19,815 nt of DNA from Methanomassiliicoccaceae archaeon (GTDB lineage Archaea > Thermoplasmatota > Thermoplasmata > Methanomassiliicoccales > Methanomethylophilaceae): the NCBI GenBank assembly GCA_009780795.1, contig WQZJ01000008.1, positions 1 to 19,815 of the forward strand. The letters run 5' to 3'. Position numbers and translations under genes: made by a program. The notes beneath the pieces were generated by a model. The model was given only the letters and a program-made list of their open reading frames with translations, made no database searches and was not told the origin of the DNA. Positions 1 through 8,136 of the stretch are shown one piece after another; position 1 is the first letter of the stretch, and each line of letters opens with the position of its first letter.

Positions 1-2657
1 AACACTCCTTCCGTTGCGAAGTCCACCGGTCTCAGTTTCTGGTGGGCCTCGAAGTAGAAGCCGTCCTTGCTTATCGGGACCTTGAGCATCTTTGCGAGCT
101 CTTCCTTCTCCTCTCTGTCCGGAGTTGTACCGCAGCTGAGAATAACGCGGTCCACCGGGACCTCGACCTCTTTGCCGAGTATCGTATCGAATGCCTTTAC
201 GCTGTTCCCTCCGTACGCCGGAAGACCGTCGCCGTCCTTGTACCTGAGGAATCTCACGCCGAGCGACGATGCCTCGTTGTAGAGCTCCTCGCGGAACCCG
301 TACGTCCTGATGTCCTTGTGGAACACCGATATGTTGGCGGACGGGTCCGCCTTCTTTATCGCGATGGCGTTGGTGAGCGCATTGGCGCAGCACGTCCTGG
401 AGCAGTACTTGGTATTGCCGTCCCTCGATCCGACGCACTGTATGAACGCCACGTCCTTTCCTTTGAACGTACCCTTACCGACGGCCAGCTCGGCCTCCGT
501 CAAGGTCATGACCTTGTCGTCCTTGCCGTAGTTGAACTCAGTAGGCTTGTACTCGGACGCGCCCACCGCGAGTATGACTGCACCGACCGGGTACTCCTCG
601 GATTCCAATTGAAGTTTGAAGTTACCGACGAATCCGGGGATGTCCTTCACCTTGGTGTTCTTGAACACCTTGATGAGTTCGTTAGCCTCCACCTTCTTCA
701 CAAGGTCCGTGACAAACTCGCCGAGGTTGACGCCGTCGACGGAGTAGTTCACTCCCGCGTATTTTGAGTATGATCCTCCCAGGTTCGCGCCCCTCTCCAC
801 GAGGTACACGGGGAATCCCTGTGCCGCAACGTCGAGTGCCGCGGACATGCCGGTGATGCCGCCGCCTATTATGGCGACCGATCCCGTGACGGGTATCCTC
901 GTCCCCTCGAGCGGCTCGAGGAGAGCCGCCTTGGCTATGGCCATCCTAAGAAGGTCCTTGGATTTGGCCGTGGCCTTCTCGGGCTCGTGCATGTGGATCC
1001 ACGAGCACTGGTCACGGATGTTGGCCATGTTGCATAAGTATTGATTCAGACCGCCTTCTTTGCATGCGTTCCTGAACAGGGGCTCATGCGTCCTCGGCGT
1101 GCATGAAGCGACGACCACTCTGTTGAGGTCGTGCTCCTTTATCGCCAGGGTTATCTCCTGCAGGCAGTCCTGCGCGCACGCGTACATCGATTTTGCGGAG
1201 TGTACGACGAACGGGAGCTTCTTCGAATATTCGGAGACCTCGTCGACGCTCACGGTACCGCCGATGTTGGTACCGCATGAGCACACCCATACGCCGACGC
1301 GCGGCTCTATGCCCGCGGTCGGCTTCTCCTCGGGGAACTGCTTCGGGGCGCACGGGACGAAGTTCTTGTCCACTATGAACGCACCTGCTTTCCCTGCCGC
1401 ACCGGATGCCTCCGCGACGGATGTCGGGATGTCCTTCGGCGCTGCGAAGGCGCCGGTGACGAATATTCCCTCTCTGCTCGTCGAGAGCGGGTCCGAGACC
1501 TTGGTGTCGCAGAACCCGTACTTGTTGAGGTCGATGCCCAGTATCTTGGAGAACTCCTCCGCGCCGGTCGGCGGGTTGAGGCCTATGGATAACACTACGA
1601 GATCATATTCCGCCGTCTGCGGGTCGCCTGCGGCGTCCGTGAACGAGACCTTCAACCTCTTCGTCTCCGGGTCCTCTTCCACGCATGCCACGCGCGACGA
1701 CCTGTGCATCTTTATCTTGTACTCATCCTCTGCCCTGTGGATGTACGCTTCGAACTCTTTCCCGTAGGACCTTATGTCCATGAAGAATATGTCCTCGTCT
1801 ACAGTGGCGTGCTCCTTTGTGATTATCGCCTGCTTCGTGGCGTACATGCAGCACACCGATGAACAGTACTTCTGCGATCCTTTCTTCTCGCTTCTGGAAC
1901 CGCAGCACTGTATGAATGCTATCTTCTTGGGCGCCTCACCGTTCGACGGACATTTTATGTGACCGTGATCCGGACCGGAGGCGCACATCATCCTCTCAAA
2001 TTCCATTGCGGTGACGACATTCGCGAACCTTCCGTAACCGTATTCGGTGGAGAGTTTAGCGTCCCATGTCTGGAATCCGGTCGCACAGACGATCGAACCG
2101 ATGTCGAGCGTTACCAATTCCTCTTTGTCCGCATAGTTGATGGCTTTCTTACCGCACGCCTTCTCGCAGAGACCGCACTTGTCGTTCAGTATCTTGCGGC
2201 AGAACGCTGGGTCGATGAGAGCGACCCTCGGAACTGCCTGTGCATGAGGTATGTATATCGCCTTTCTCGTGGTGAGCCCGTACTCATACTCATCAGGTAT
2301 GTTCTTCGCCGGGCACTTTGTGATACAGTCGCCGCAGCCGGTACATTCGTCCATGTTGACGTATCTCGGCTTTTTCCTTACGGTCACCTTGAAGTCCCCG
2401 GCCTTTCCTTCGACCTTGACGACCTCGGAATAGGTCAGAACATCCACGTTCGGATGACCGTTACAATCCGCCATTTTCGGCGAGAGGATGCATGCGGAAC
2501 AATCGTTCGTCGGGAAGGTCTTGTCGAGACGGCACATCTTTCCGCCTATCGTCGCATCTCTCTCGACGAGGTAGACATGGATGTCCCTGTCCGCAAGATC
2601 CAACGAAGCTTGGATCCCTGCTATTCCTCCACCAATAACCAATGCTGATTTTGTCAA
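1..2657 (-). CDS. hdrA: HdrA-like heterodisulfide reductase subunit A, tandem form, C-terminus cut by left edge
   Basis: This is the flavin-containing subunit of the soluble heterodisulfide reductase, which bifurcates electrons between ferredoxin and CoM-S-S-CoB in methanogens. At least 885 residues are visible and the stop lies outside the window. A Rossmann FAD motif (GGGIAG, residues 9-14) leads the protein, followed by the HdrA motif DCSAC (C53, C56). An inserted two-cluster ferredoxin follows (C105, C108, C111, C115 and C153, C161, C164, C168). Around residues 450-590 comes the domain that normally starts HdrA (CSCGTNIGG to CSWIH). A second Rossmann FAD domain (GGGITG) begins near residue 596. 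Both reductase halves carry the QC.GSR...YCS..CC signature; the second half lacks the DCSAC motif and the inserted ferredoxin. The start is TTG, chosen because GGAGG lies 7 bases upstream and no in-frame ATG is close. No hdrB, hdrC or hydrogenase partner is visible. The family is certain; the exact paralogue is not. Confidence 0.93.
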   Translation of the reverse strand, partial: MTKSALVIGGGIAGIQASLDLADRDIHVYLVERDATIGGKMCRLDKTFPTNDCSACILSPKMADCNGHPNVDVLTYSEVVKVEGKAGDFKVTVRKKPRYVNMDECTGCGDCITKCPAKNIPDEYEYGLTTRKAIYIPHAQAVPRVALIDPAFCRKILNDKCGLCEKACGKKAINYADKEELVTLDIGSIVCATGFQTWDAKLSTEYGYGRFANVVTAMEFERMMCASGPDHGHIKCPSNGEAPKKIAFIQCCGSRSEKKGSQKYCSSVCCMYATKQAIITKEHATVDEDIFFMDIRSYGKEFEAYIHRAEDEYKIKMHRSSRVACVEEDPETKRLKVSFTDAAGDPQTAEYDLVVLSIGLNPPTGAEEFSKILGIDLNKYGFCDTKVSDPLSTSREGIFVTGAFAAPKDIPTSVAEASGAAGKAGAFIVDKNFVPCAPKQFPEEKPTAGIEPRVGVWVCSCGTNIGGTVSVDEVSEYSKKLPFVVHSAKSMYACAQDCLQEITLAIKEHDLNRVVVASCTPRTHEPLFRNACKEGGLNQYLCNMANIRDQCSWIHMHEPEKATAKSKDLLRMAIAKAALLEPLEGTRIPVTGSVAIIGGGITGMSAALDVAAQGFPVYLVERGANLGGSYSKYAGVNYSVDGVNLGEFVTDLVKKVEANELIKVFKNTKVKDIPGFVGNFKLQLESEEYPVGAVILAVGASEYKPTEFNYGKDDKVMTLTEAELAVGKGTFKGKDVAFIQCVGSRDGNTKYCSRTCCANALTNAIAIKKADPSANISVFHKDIRTYGFREELYNEASSLGVRFLRYKDGDGLPAYGGNSVKAFDTILGKEVEVPVDRVILSCGTTPDREEKEELAKMLKVPISKDGFYFEAHQKLRPVDFATEGV

Positions 2658-2740
2658 ATCTATGCCTCCGTTATATCCATAGTGTTTGGAACTGAAAAAG
2701 ACGAATACAGTGAGGGTACTTTAACTCTTTCTACGTAACA

Positions 2741-2750
2741 TTAATATATC
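2741..2750 (-). promoter_or_regulatory. TATA box for hdrA
   Basis: On the minus strand an A/T-only stretch (GATATATTAA) lies about 85 bases upstream of the TTG start. Transcription would begin near 2716 and give a leader of roughly 58 nucleotides that includes the GGAGG ribosome site. Position and composition fit an archaeal TATA element; there is no direct evidence of use. Confidence 0.5.
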
Positions 2751-2875
2751 TACCGTCTCGTATAGTAAGAGAACCGTCAAAGTTTGGCGAAAAAAGTCGG
2801 CGTTCGTGGCGAATATCCTTTGAAATTTTACAGAGCCAGACATTTGTTTTTTGAAGTGTGACAGGTTATATTTAT

Positions 2876-2923
2876 GTAGTATTTTTACTACCGTTTATGC
2901 GTCTTGTACGAAATTGCTTCGTA
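2876..2923. promoter_or_regulatory. Two short inverted repeats in the hdrA/RING-gene divergent gap
   Basis: The gap 2658-2991 separates divergent genes and holds no ORF or RNA gene that I can see. Two dyads lie close together: GTAGTA-TTTT-TACTAC (2876-2891) and TACGAA-ATTGC-TTCGTA (2907-2912 with 2918-2923). Both are upstream of the RING-gene TATA box, so they could be operator sites. AT-rich chance dyads of this size are common, so confidence is limited. Confidence 0.35.
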
Positions 2924-2961
2924 ATTGAACGAACCATATTTCTCAGTGATGCGGATGAAGA

Positions 2962-2971
2962 AGATTTATTG
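2962..2971 (+). promoter_or_regulatory. TATA box for the RING-type protein gene
   Basis: AGATTTATTG ends about 20 bases before the ATG at 2992. This spacing predicts a transcript starting at or next to the start codon, so the gene would be leaderless. That agrees with the absence of a good Shine-Dalgarno motif there. Confidence 0.5.
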
Positions 2972-2991
2972 CTGTTCGCACATCGGGATGT

Positions 2992-3468
2992 ATGAACGAT
3001 CTCATGTTGGCGGCGATCGCCGCCGGTACCGCGGCGGCGCTTCTAGCCGTTCTGCTCGTACTCATGAGAGCGAGAAAGGACTCGTCCGGCTTTGCTGAGA
3101 ACGGTCGCGCACCCCCAAAAAAGAGGACGGAGGGCCTGTGCGGCATATGCTTTGGCGCCGTCTCCAAAGAGGATATCCTCGCGAGATGCGGCTGCGGGCA
3201 GGCGTTCCATGACGCGTGCGCGGAACCCGTCGGTGCATGCCCCTACTGCAAGGCACCGTATGAGGAGTTGGTCCGCGATACTCCTGATTGCGTGACCTGT
3301 CCGTCGTGCGGCGCGGATGTTGCCGGCAGCGTCTGCGGGTGCGGAGCGGTGGTGAACCGGGACGGGACGTTCACATGCGGATGCGGTAACGCGCTGAGCG
3401 TGAGCGATCCGGTGTGCGGGAGATGCGGCACCGAATATGACGTATGCAAAGGCCGCGACAGGCGGTGA
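2992..3468 (+). CDS. Membrane-anchored RING-type zinc finger and zinc-ribbon protein
   Basis: This 158-residue protein has one hydrophobic N-terminal segment (about residues 4-25) followed by a basic patch, so the remainder probably faces the cytoplasm. Residues 50-86 form a compact RING/PHD-like pattern: C50, C53, C66, C68, H73, C76, C83, C86 (C4HC3 order). It resembles the prokaryotic RING families. The C-terminal part has more cysteine pairs (C103/C106, C115/C117, C129/C131, C142/C145), as in paired zinc ribbons. It sits 18 bases upstream of rnp2 and just before the proteasome/exosome cluster, where archaea often carry RNase P genes. Eukaryotic RING proteins recruit E2 enzymes; whether this one has any ligase role is unknown. 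A scaffold or quality-control role at the membrane is equally possible. Confidence 0.75.
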   Translation: MNDLMLAAIAAGTAAALLAVLLVLMRARKDSSGFAENGRAPPKKRTEGLCGICFGAVSKEDILARCGCGQAFHDACAEPVGACPYCKAPYEELVRDTPDCVTCPSCGADVAGSVCGCGAVVNRDGTFTCGCGNALSVSDPVCGRCGTEYDVCKGRDRR

Positions 3469-3486
3469 CCTCGGAGGATATTGGAC

Positions 3487-3786
3487 ATGGTCGTGAAGGA
3501 GAAAAGAGGGAGAAGACGGTACATCGCGTTCACAGTGAGCACAGGCCTTACAAAGGAGTCGCTCATATCCGCTCTCCGGAAGGTCTGTGGCGACCCTCCG
3601 TATGTTATTCAATGCGCGGAGGGATGGGGCGTCGTCAGATGTCCGCACGACGCCGTTACCGTGACCGTTGACATCGTGCGGCTGGCGGACCCCTCATCCG
3701 TATCCCTCAGAACGTCCGGCACATTGAGGACATTGAGGGGGCTGTACCCTGAGCTTGAGAGACTCCGCCCTAAGAAGAGAATGTAA
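3487..3786 (+). CDS. rnp2: Ribonuclease P protein component 2 (Pop5 family)
   Basis: The 99-residue product begins with the basic stretch KEKRGRRRYIAFTV, typical of archaeal Pop5/Rnp2. Pop5 pairs with Rpp30 to activate the RNase P RNA that trims tRNA 5' ends. I chose the ATG at 3487 over the in-frame TTG at 3481 because GGAGG (3473-3477) is then 9 bases away rather than 3. Length fits the short end of the family. It follows the RING-type gene by 18 bases and precedes psmA, which matches the known archaeal linkage of RNase P subunits to the exosome superoperon. The usual partner gene rnp3 (Rpp30) is not in the window. Confidence 0.8.
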   Translation: MVVKEKRGRRRYIAFTVSTGLTKESLISALRKVCGDPPYVIQCAEGWGVVRCPHDAVTVTVDIVRLADPSSVSLRTSGTLRTLRGLYPELERLRPKKRM

Positions 3787-3787
3787 G

Positions 3788-3830
3788 GCATAAATACTCC
3801 CTTAAACTAACGGGGTTGAACAGAAGGAGG
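3788..3830 (+). promoter_or_regulatory. Promoter and ribosome site of the proteasome/exosome operon
   Basis: A TATA-like GCATAAATACT (3788-3798) lies right after the rnp2 stop and a strong AAGGAGG (3824-3830) lies 10 bases before the psmA ATG. The predicted start of transcription is near 3818-3825. This suggests that psmA and downstream genes have their own promoter, possibly in addition to read-through from rnp2. Confidence 0.55.
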
Positions 3831-3840
3831 AAATGATCAA

Positions 3841-4551
3841 ATGCAACCAGGACAAATGGCATACGACAGAGGGATAACCGTGTTCTCCCCCGACGGAAGG
3901 CTGTTCCAGGTAGAGTATGCCCGCGAGGCCGTCAAGAAAGGTACGACCACGATCGGACTGAAATTCAAGAACGGCGTTATACTTATCGTCGACAAACGTG
4001 TGCCCAGCAGACTTGTCGAGCCCAGATCGATCGAGAAGATATACCACATCGATAACCACATCGGATGCGCGACATCCGGTCTCGTCGCGGACGCGAGGAT
4101 ACTCGTCGACCAGGCCAGAAAGGATGCGCAGATCCACAAGATCACGTACGGCGAGAACATAAGCGTCGAGGGGCTCGTGAAGAAGATATGTGATTTCAAG
4201 CAGAACTACACCCAATACGGCGGAGTGAGGCCTTTCGGCACCGCACTGCTGATGGCGGGTGTCGACGACCTCGGGTCCCATCTCTTCGAGACGGACCCGT
4301 CGGGCGCGCTCGTCGCTTACAGGGCAGGCTGCATCGGTGCCGGTCGCCCCGTCGTGATGGAGATGTTCGAGAAAGACTTCAGCGACAACATGGCATACAA
4401 TGATGCCATGCTGCTCGGCATAAAGGCTCTTAAGGCCGCGATCGACGAGGATCTCACCGCACAGACCGTGGAGATAGGCGTGGTCGACGGCGACCGCAAG
4501 TTCAAAAGACTTACCGAGAGCGAGCTCGAAGGCTTCATAAAAAAGCTTTGA
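3841..4551 (+). CDS. psmA: Proteasome subunit alpha
   Basis: This 236-residue protein forms the outer rings of the archaeal 20S proteasome, which gate substrate entry and dock the ATPase activator PAN or Cdc48. The N-terminus MQPGQMAYDRGITVFSP carries the gate residues Y8, D9 and R10, and then FQVEYAREAVKKG, the alpha-subunit signature helix. TSGLVADARILVD and QYTQYGGVRPFG are also diagnostic. It is strikingly similar to the Thermoplasma acidophilum alpha subunit as I remember it, which supports placement in Thermoplasmatota. The start has GGAGG 10 bases upstream. It opens the superoperon, with SBDS 9 bases downstream. The beta subunit is not in this window. Confidence 0.97.
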   Translation: MQPGQMAYDRGITVFSPDGRLFQVEYAREAVKKGTTTIGLKFKNGVILIVDKRVPSRLVEPRSIEKIYHIDNHIGCATSGLVADARILVDQARKDAQIHKITYGENISVEGLVKKICDFKQNYTQYGGVRPFGTALLMAGVDDLGSHLFETDPSGALVAYRAGCIGAGRPVVMEMFEKDFSDNMAYNDAMLLGIKALKAAIDEDLTAQTVEIGVVDGDRKFKRLTESELEGFIKKL

Positions 4552-4560
4552 GGAATTCGG

Positions 4561-5256
4561 ATGGTAAGCCTGGATGACGCGGTCGTTGCGAAGCTTGAGT
4601 CTCACGGCGAGACGTTCGAGATACTTTTGGATCCGAACATAGTGAAACTGCTGAGGGACGGAAAGGAAGTGAGCATAACGGACCATCTGGCGGTGGACGC
4701 TGTGTTCAAGAACGCGAGCAAGGGCACCCATCAGACCGAGGAGAAGATAAAGGAGGTCTTCGGGACCGGTGAGATCGGCGAGATCGCCATGCGCATAGTC
4801 GCGAAGGGCGAGATACAGGTCACGGCGGAGCAAAGGAAGGAGATGCTGGAGGCAAAACGCAACCGCATCGTCGCGTACATAGCACGCAACGCCATAAACC
4901 CGCAGACAAAGACCCCGCATCCGCCGACGAGGATAGAGCTGGCGCTGACGGAGGCAAGATTCCACGTGGACCCATTCAGGTCCGTGGAATCACAAGTGGA
5001 GGAGGCGATGCACCTGCTGCGCCCCCTCATACCGATAAAATTCGAGAAGAGCAGGATAGCCGTGAAACTCAAGGCGGACGACTACGGAAAATGTTTCGAC
5101 GACCTTGTGAGCCACGGAGTTGTTGAAAGAGAGGAATGGCAGGCGGACGGTTCCTGGATCGGCGTGATGGTGATACCCGCGGGCGTGATCACGGAGCTGA
5201 CCGCAAGGCTGAACGACAGGACGAGAGGGCACGCGAGCGTGAAGCTCCTCTCGTGA
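4561..5256 (+). CDS. Ribosome maturation protein SDO1/SBDS homologue
   Basis: The 231-residue product is the archaeal SBDS protein, which in eukaryotes works with the GTPase EFL1 to release eIF6 from new 60S subunits. The N-terminal FYSH domain (about 1-90) shows SLDDAVVAKLESHGETFEILLDP and the conserved ASKGTHQTEE region. A helical middle domain follows (TPHPPTRIELALTEA) and then a ferredoxin-like C-terminal domain (about 160-231). Length matches archaeal SBDS. It lies between psmA and rrp4, its standard place in the archaeal exosome superoperon, with gaps of 9 and 22 bases. Confidence 0.95.
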   Translation: MVSLDDAVVAKLESHGETFEILLDPNIVKLLRDGKEVSITDHLAVDAVFKNASKGTHQTEEKIKEVFGTGEIGEIAMRIVAKGEIQVTAEQRKEMLEAKRNRIVAYIARNAINPQTKTPHPPTRIELALTEARFHVDPFRSVESQVEEAMHLLRPLIPIKFEKSRIAVKLKADDYGKCFDDLVSHGVVEREEWQADGSWIGVMVIPAGVITELTARLNDRTRGHASVKLLS

Positions 5257-5278
5257 TCAGATTCGAGAAGTGATAAAA

Positions 5279-5971
5279 ATGAACAGAGTGGATAACCGAC
5301 AGACACGCGAAGTGGTCGTTCCGGGAGATCTGCTGGATGACAGCGGATTGAGACCTGGGAACGGCACGTACGTGCTTGACGGAAAGATATATGCGTCCAG
5401 ATTGGGCGTGAAGAACGTGTTCTCCGGCACCGTCAGCATAATACCGCTGAGGGGAAGGTACATACCGGCGCCCGGTGACATGGTCTTAGGAATGATAGCG
5501 GACATCGGACCGTCGAACTGGCTTGTTGACATCAACTCGCCCTACCCGGCACCGTTGCATGTGAACGAGGTGCCATGGAAAGTGGAGTTCGGGGACACGT
5601 CAAGGTTCCTGAGGATAGGCGACACGATAATGGCGAAGATCCTCATGGTCGACGAGAGCATGAAGATACAGGTGACCATGAACGACTCGGGGCTCAGGAA
5701 GCTCGAGGAGGGGCAGATCGTCGAGATCGCCCACTCCAAAGTGTCCAGGGTCATCGGGAAGAGCGGGTCGATGATACAGATGATAAAGAACATGACCGAC
5801 TGCAGGATATTCGTCGGTCAGAACGGACGCATATGGGTGGACGGCGACGCCGATGACGTGACGGTAGCCGTGGACGCGATAAAGATGATAGAACGGGAAG
5901 CACAGACGAGCAACCTTACCGAGAGGGTAAAGGAGTTCATCGAGTCAAAGATCAAACCGGAGGAGGAATGA
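5279..5971 (+). CDS. rrp4: Exosome complex RNA-binding protein Rrp4
   Basis: This is the 230-residue cap subunit of the archaeal exosome, which feeds RNA into the Rrp41-Rrp42 ring. It has an N-terminal domain ([19 protein letters not shown]), an S1 domain (about 60-135; [12 protein letters not shown] and WLVDINSP) and a KH domain (about 145-200) with the GxxG loop GKSG (160-163). An in-frame GTG exists at 5270. I prefer the ATG at 5279 because the motif AAGTGAT, which covers that GTG, then serves as its ribosome site; the same layout recurs at pfdB. Its stop nearly touches rrp41, implying translational coupling. Confidence 0.95.
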   Translation: MNRVDNRQTREVVVPGDLLDDSGLRPGNGTYVLDGKIYASRLGVKNVFSGTVSIIPLRGRYIPAPGDMVLGMIADIGPSNWLVDINSPYPAPLHVNEVPWKVEFGDTSRFLRIGDTIMAKILMVDESMKIQVTMNDSGLRKLEEGQIVEIAHSKVSRVIGKSGSMIQMIKNMTDCRIFVGQNGRIWVDGDADDVTVAVDAIKMIEREAQTSNLTERVKEFIESKIKPEEE

Positions 5972-5973
5972 TC

Positions 5974-6720
5974 ATGAGCGGACAATCAAATTTGGAATTG
6001 GTTAACAAAAAAGGCATAAGGCTCGGCGGCAGGAAGGCCGGAGAATTGAGGGACATAAAGATTGAAGCCGGCGTTTTGGAGAATGCGGACGGGTCCGCAT
6101 ACGTCGAGATAGGTAAGAACAAGGTGCGCGCAGCGGTCTACGGACCGAGGGAGTGTCACCCGAGGCATCTTCAGAATCCGACGAGGGCGATAATTCAGTG
6201 CAAGTACAACATGATGGCGTTCTCGGTCAGCGACCGTAAAAGGCCGGGACCGGACAGAAGGTCGGTGGAGATATCAAAGATAATCGCCGAGGCACTGGAG
6301 GCCGTTGTGCTCACCGAATTGTATCCGAGGGCGTCGATAGACGTCTACATCGAGATAATGCAGGCGAACGCGGGGACCAGATGCGCCGGGCTTACGGCAG
6401 CATCCGTCGCGCTGGCGGACGCAGGCATACCGATGCGCGACATCATACCGTCCATCGCGGTCGGAAAGGCGGACGGCAAAGTGTTACTGGACCTGAACAA
6501 GGAAGAGGACAACTTCGGACAGGCGGACGTTCCGATCGCGATCATACCGAAGACGAATGAGATCGTACTGCTACAGATGGACGGGAACATGACCCGCGAG
6601 GAGTTCGACACGGCCATCTCAATGGCAGTGCCCGCATGCCATGAGATATATGAATTGCAGAAGGACGCTCTCAAAAGGCGTTACGCAGCGGCGATGAAGG
6701 AGGTCGGCGCAGATGAGTAG
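5974..6720 (+). CDS. rrp41: Exosome catalytic subunit Rrp41
   Basis: This 248-residue RNase PH-family protein is the active phosphorolytic subunit of the exosome and degrades RNA 3' to 5' with phosphate. The phosphate-binding loop NAGTRCAGL (132-140) and the catalytic acidic stretch [17 protein letters not shown], with D179 and D185, are intact. I start at the second ATG (5974), because GGAGG (5962-5966) is then 7 bases upstream. The ATG at 5968 is only 1 base from it, although it overlaps the rrp4 stop. The gene ends in TAG and overlaps the start of rrp42 by 8 bases. Amber stops may matter if the host decodes pyrrolysine. Confidence 0.96.
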   Translation: MSGQSNLELVNKKGIRLGGRKAGELRDIKIEAGVLENADGSAYVEIGKNKVRAAVYGPRECHPRHLQNPTRAIIQCKYNMMAFSVSDRKRPGPDRRSVEISKIIAEALEAVVLTELYPRASIDVYIEIMQANAGTRCAGLTAASVALADAGIPMRDIIPSIAVGKADGKVLLDLNKEEDNFGQADVPIAIIPKTNEIVLLQMDGNMTREEFDTAISMAVPACHEIYELQKDALKRRYAAAMKEVGADE

Positions 6721-7486
6721 GGCTATCATCTCAGAGATAAGGAAGAACCACATACTCGGTCTTCTGAAGGACGGCAGGAGAATAGATGGCAGAAGCCCGG
6801 GTGACACCCGTGAGATATCCGTCGAGACCGGCGTGATCGACAGTGCCGACGGATCGGCCATCGTCAAATACGGGAACACGGAAGTGATCGTCGGTATCAA
6901 GATAATACCCGGCACCCCGTTCGGCGACACTCCTGGGAAAGGTGTGCTGACGACGGGTGCGGAGCTCATACCGATGGCGCACCCTCTGTTCGAGTCAGGC
7001 CCTCCGGGAGAGAATGCCATCGAGCTCGCGAGAGTGGTGGACCGCGGCATACGCGAATCGGGAATGGTCGACGTCGACAAACTGTGCATAAAGGAAGGCG
7101 AGGAGGTATGGATGTGCTTCATCGATATTTACGCGCTCAACTACGACGGCAACCTGTTCGACGCCACCAACCTGGCGGCGGTGTCAGCGCTGAGAACGGC
7201 GACGGTACCTGCGGAGCAGTACAAGAAGGGGGATAACCATCCTTTGCCGACGACGTGCATTCCCATATCGGTAACGGCAGCCAAGATAGGAAATACTTTA
7301 ATACTTGACCCAAATTTCGACGAGGAGCAGATATCTTCCGCGCGTTTGACCATAACGACGGACGATGACGGCAACTATCGTGCGATGCAGAAGGGAGGAG
7401 ACGGTTCCATAACCCTCGACGAACTGACGCAGTGCCTCGACATGGCCGTCGAGAAGGGAAGAGAGATACGGAAGATCATCGGGTGA
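6713..7486 (+). CDS. rrp42: Exosome non-catalytic subunit Rrp42
   Basis: The 257-residue protein is the inactive RNase PH paralogue that alternates with Rrp41 in the hexameric exosome ring and helps bind RNA. The family pattern is clear: [29 protein letters not shown] near the N-terminus, [26 protein letters not shown] in the middle, and [22 protein letters not shown]. The Rrp41-type catalytic aspartates are absent, as expected. The start overlaps the rrp41 stop and is preceded by AAGGAGG, so the two are probably made in equal amounts by coupling. Confidence 0.96.
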   Translation: MSRAIISEIRKNHILGLLKDGRRIDGRSPGDTREISVETGVIDSADGSAIVKYGNTEVIVGIKIIPGTPFGDTPGKGVLTTGAELIPMAHPLFESGPPGENAIELARVVDRGIRESGMVDVDKLCIKEGEEVWMCFIDIYALNYDGNLFDATNLAAVSALRTATVPAEQYKKGDNHPLPTTCIPISVTAAKIGNTLILDPNFDEEQISSARLTITTDDDGNYRAMQKGGDGSITLDELTQCLDMAVEKGREIRKIIG

Positions 7487-7491
7487 TACGA

Positions 7492-7740
7492 ATGACGAAA
7501 AGAACGGTAAAGGCAGGAAGCTCCGGAAGATTCGGAGCGAGGTACGGTGTGGTCATCCGCAACAGGGTGAAGAACATCGAGAAGACGCAGAAGATACGCC
7601 ATGAATGCCCCGTATGCCACCACGTCTCTGTCAAAAGAGAGAGCAGCGGCATCTGGCTTTGCAGGCACTGCAGCACGAAATTCGCGGCTGCGGCGTACAC
7701 ACCTGTCGCCAAGAAGGCGATATCGCAGGTGCCCGAGTGA
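7492..7740 (+). CDS. rpl37ae: Large ribosomal subunit protein eL43 (L37Ae)
   Basis: The product is 82 residues with the archaeal/eukaryotic L37Ae start TKRTVKAGSSGRFGARYGV and a C4 zinc ribbon (CPVC and CRHC, 14 residues apart). The ATG at 7492 is chosen because GGTGAT (7482-7487), which overlaps the rrp42 stop, gives a correctly spaced ribosome site. The frame can be extended upstream to 7432, but that part lies within rrp42 and has no homology. It sits between rrp42 and rpoP, the conserved order. Confidence 0.96.
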   Translation: MTKRTVKAGSSGRFGARYGVVIRNRVKNIEKTQKIRHECPVCHHVSVKRESSGIWLCRHCSTKFAAAAYTPVAKKAISQVPE

Positions 7741-7759
7741 TACTGCGGAGGTGATGTGA

Positions 7760-7891
7760 TTGTACAGATGCGGAAAGTGCAACGAGCCCATAAGGAATGT
7801 GAGCACATTGGGGCTTCAGTGCGAGAAGTGCGGATCGAAGATCTTCTATAAGGACAGACCCAACGTCAAGAAGGTCCTGAGGTCCGATTGA
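7760..7891 (+). CDS. rpoP: DNA-directed RNA polymerase subunit P (Rpb12/RPC10-like)
   Basis: This very small gene (43 residues) is easy to miss. Reading from TTG at 7760 gives MYRCGKCNEPIRNV then LQCEKCGSKIFYKDRP and ends KKVLRSD. Two CxxC pairs form the zinc ribbon of archaeal Rpo12/RpoP, which helps hold Rpo3 and Rpo10 in the polymerase assembly. A near-perfect GGAGGTGAT (7747-7755) ends 4 bases before the TTG and decides the start; no ATG is in frame nearby. Gene order (rpl37ae-rpoP-pcc1) also supports the call. Confidence 0.93.
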   Translation: MYRCGKCNEPIRNVSTLGLQCEKCGSKIFYKDRPNVKKVLRSD

Positions 7892-8136
7892 GTGCGATCA
7901 TGTTGAGCGCTGCGCTTACGGTGAACGCGGACGCGGACACAGTGATGTCCGTGCTCTCTCCGGAGATCGGACGCGGGCTGCCCAGAACGGAAACCGATAT
8001 CTCCGTTGACGGAGATACGGTGACGATAAGGGTGACCGCGAAGGATTGCTCCGCGATGAGGGCGGCGCTCAACTCATACCTCGGATGGATAAGGATAACG
8101 GAAAACATAAAAGAGATGAGTGATAGAAATGAATAA
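7888..8136 (+). CDS. pcc1: KEOPS complex subunit Pcc1
   Basis: The 82-residue product fits Pcc1, the small dimerising subunit of KEOPS, which makes the tRNA modification t6A with Kae1 and Bud32. It shows the expected alternation of beta strands and helices (SAALTVNADADTVMSVLSPE, then DTVTIRVTAKDCSAMRAALNSYLGWI). The proposed TTG start overlaps the rpoP TGA stop (TTGA) and has GAGGT 4 bases upstream; an in-frame ATG at 7900 is an alternative. It also overlaps the start of pfdB. Identification rests mainly on position in the superoperon and on the RAALNSYL..I pattern. Confidence 0.88.
   Translation: MSAIMLSAALTVNADADTVMSVLSPEIGRGLPRTETDISVDGDTVTIRVTAKDCSAMRAALNSYLGWIRITENIKEMSDRNE

Noticed and set aside
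1060..1767. Plus-strand ORF of 235 codons, with others nearby (42-767, 1959-2648)
   Set aside because: All are antisense to the HdrA reading frame, which shows continuous cofactor motifs from 2657 to the left edge.
2658..2991. Possible tRNA or small RNA in the hdrA upstream gap
   Set aside because: No cloverleaf, T-loop sequence or extended stem was found; only two short dyads and TATA-like sequences.
3802..4965. Long minus-strand ORF (387 codons)
   Set aside because: It lies opposite psmA and the SBDS gene, both unmistakable. Its protein has no recognisable domain and is arginine/leucine-rich, as expected of an antisense shadow.
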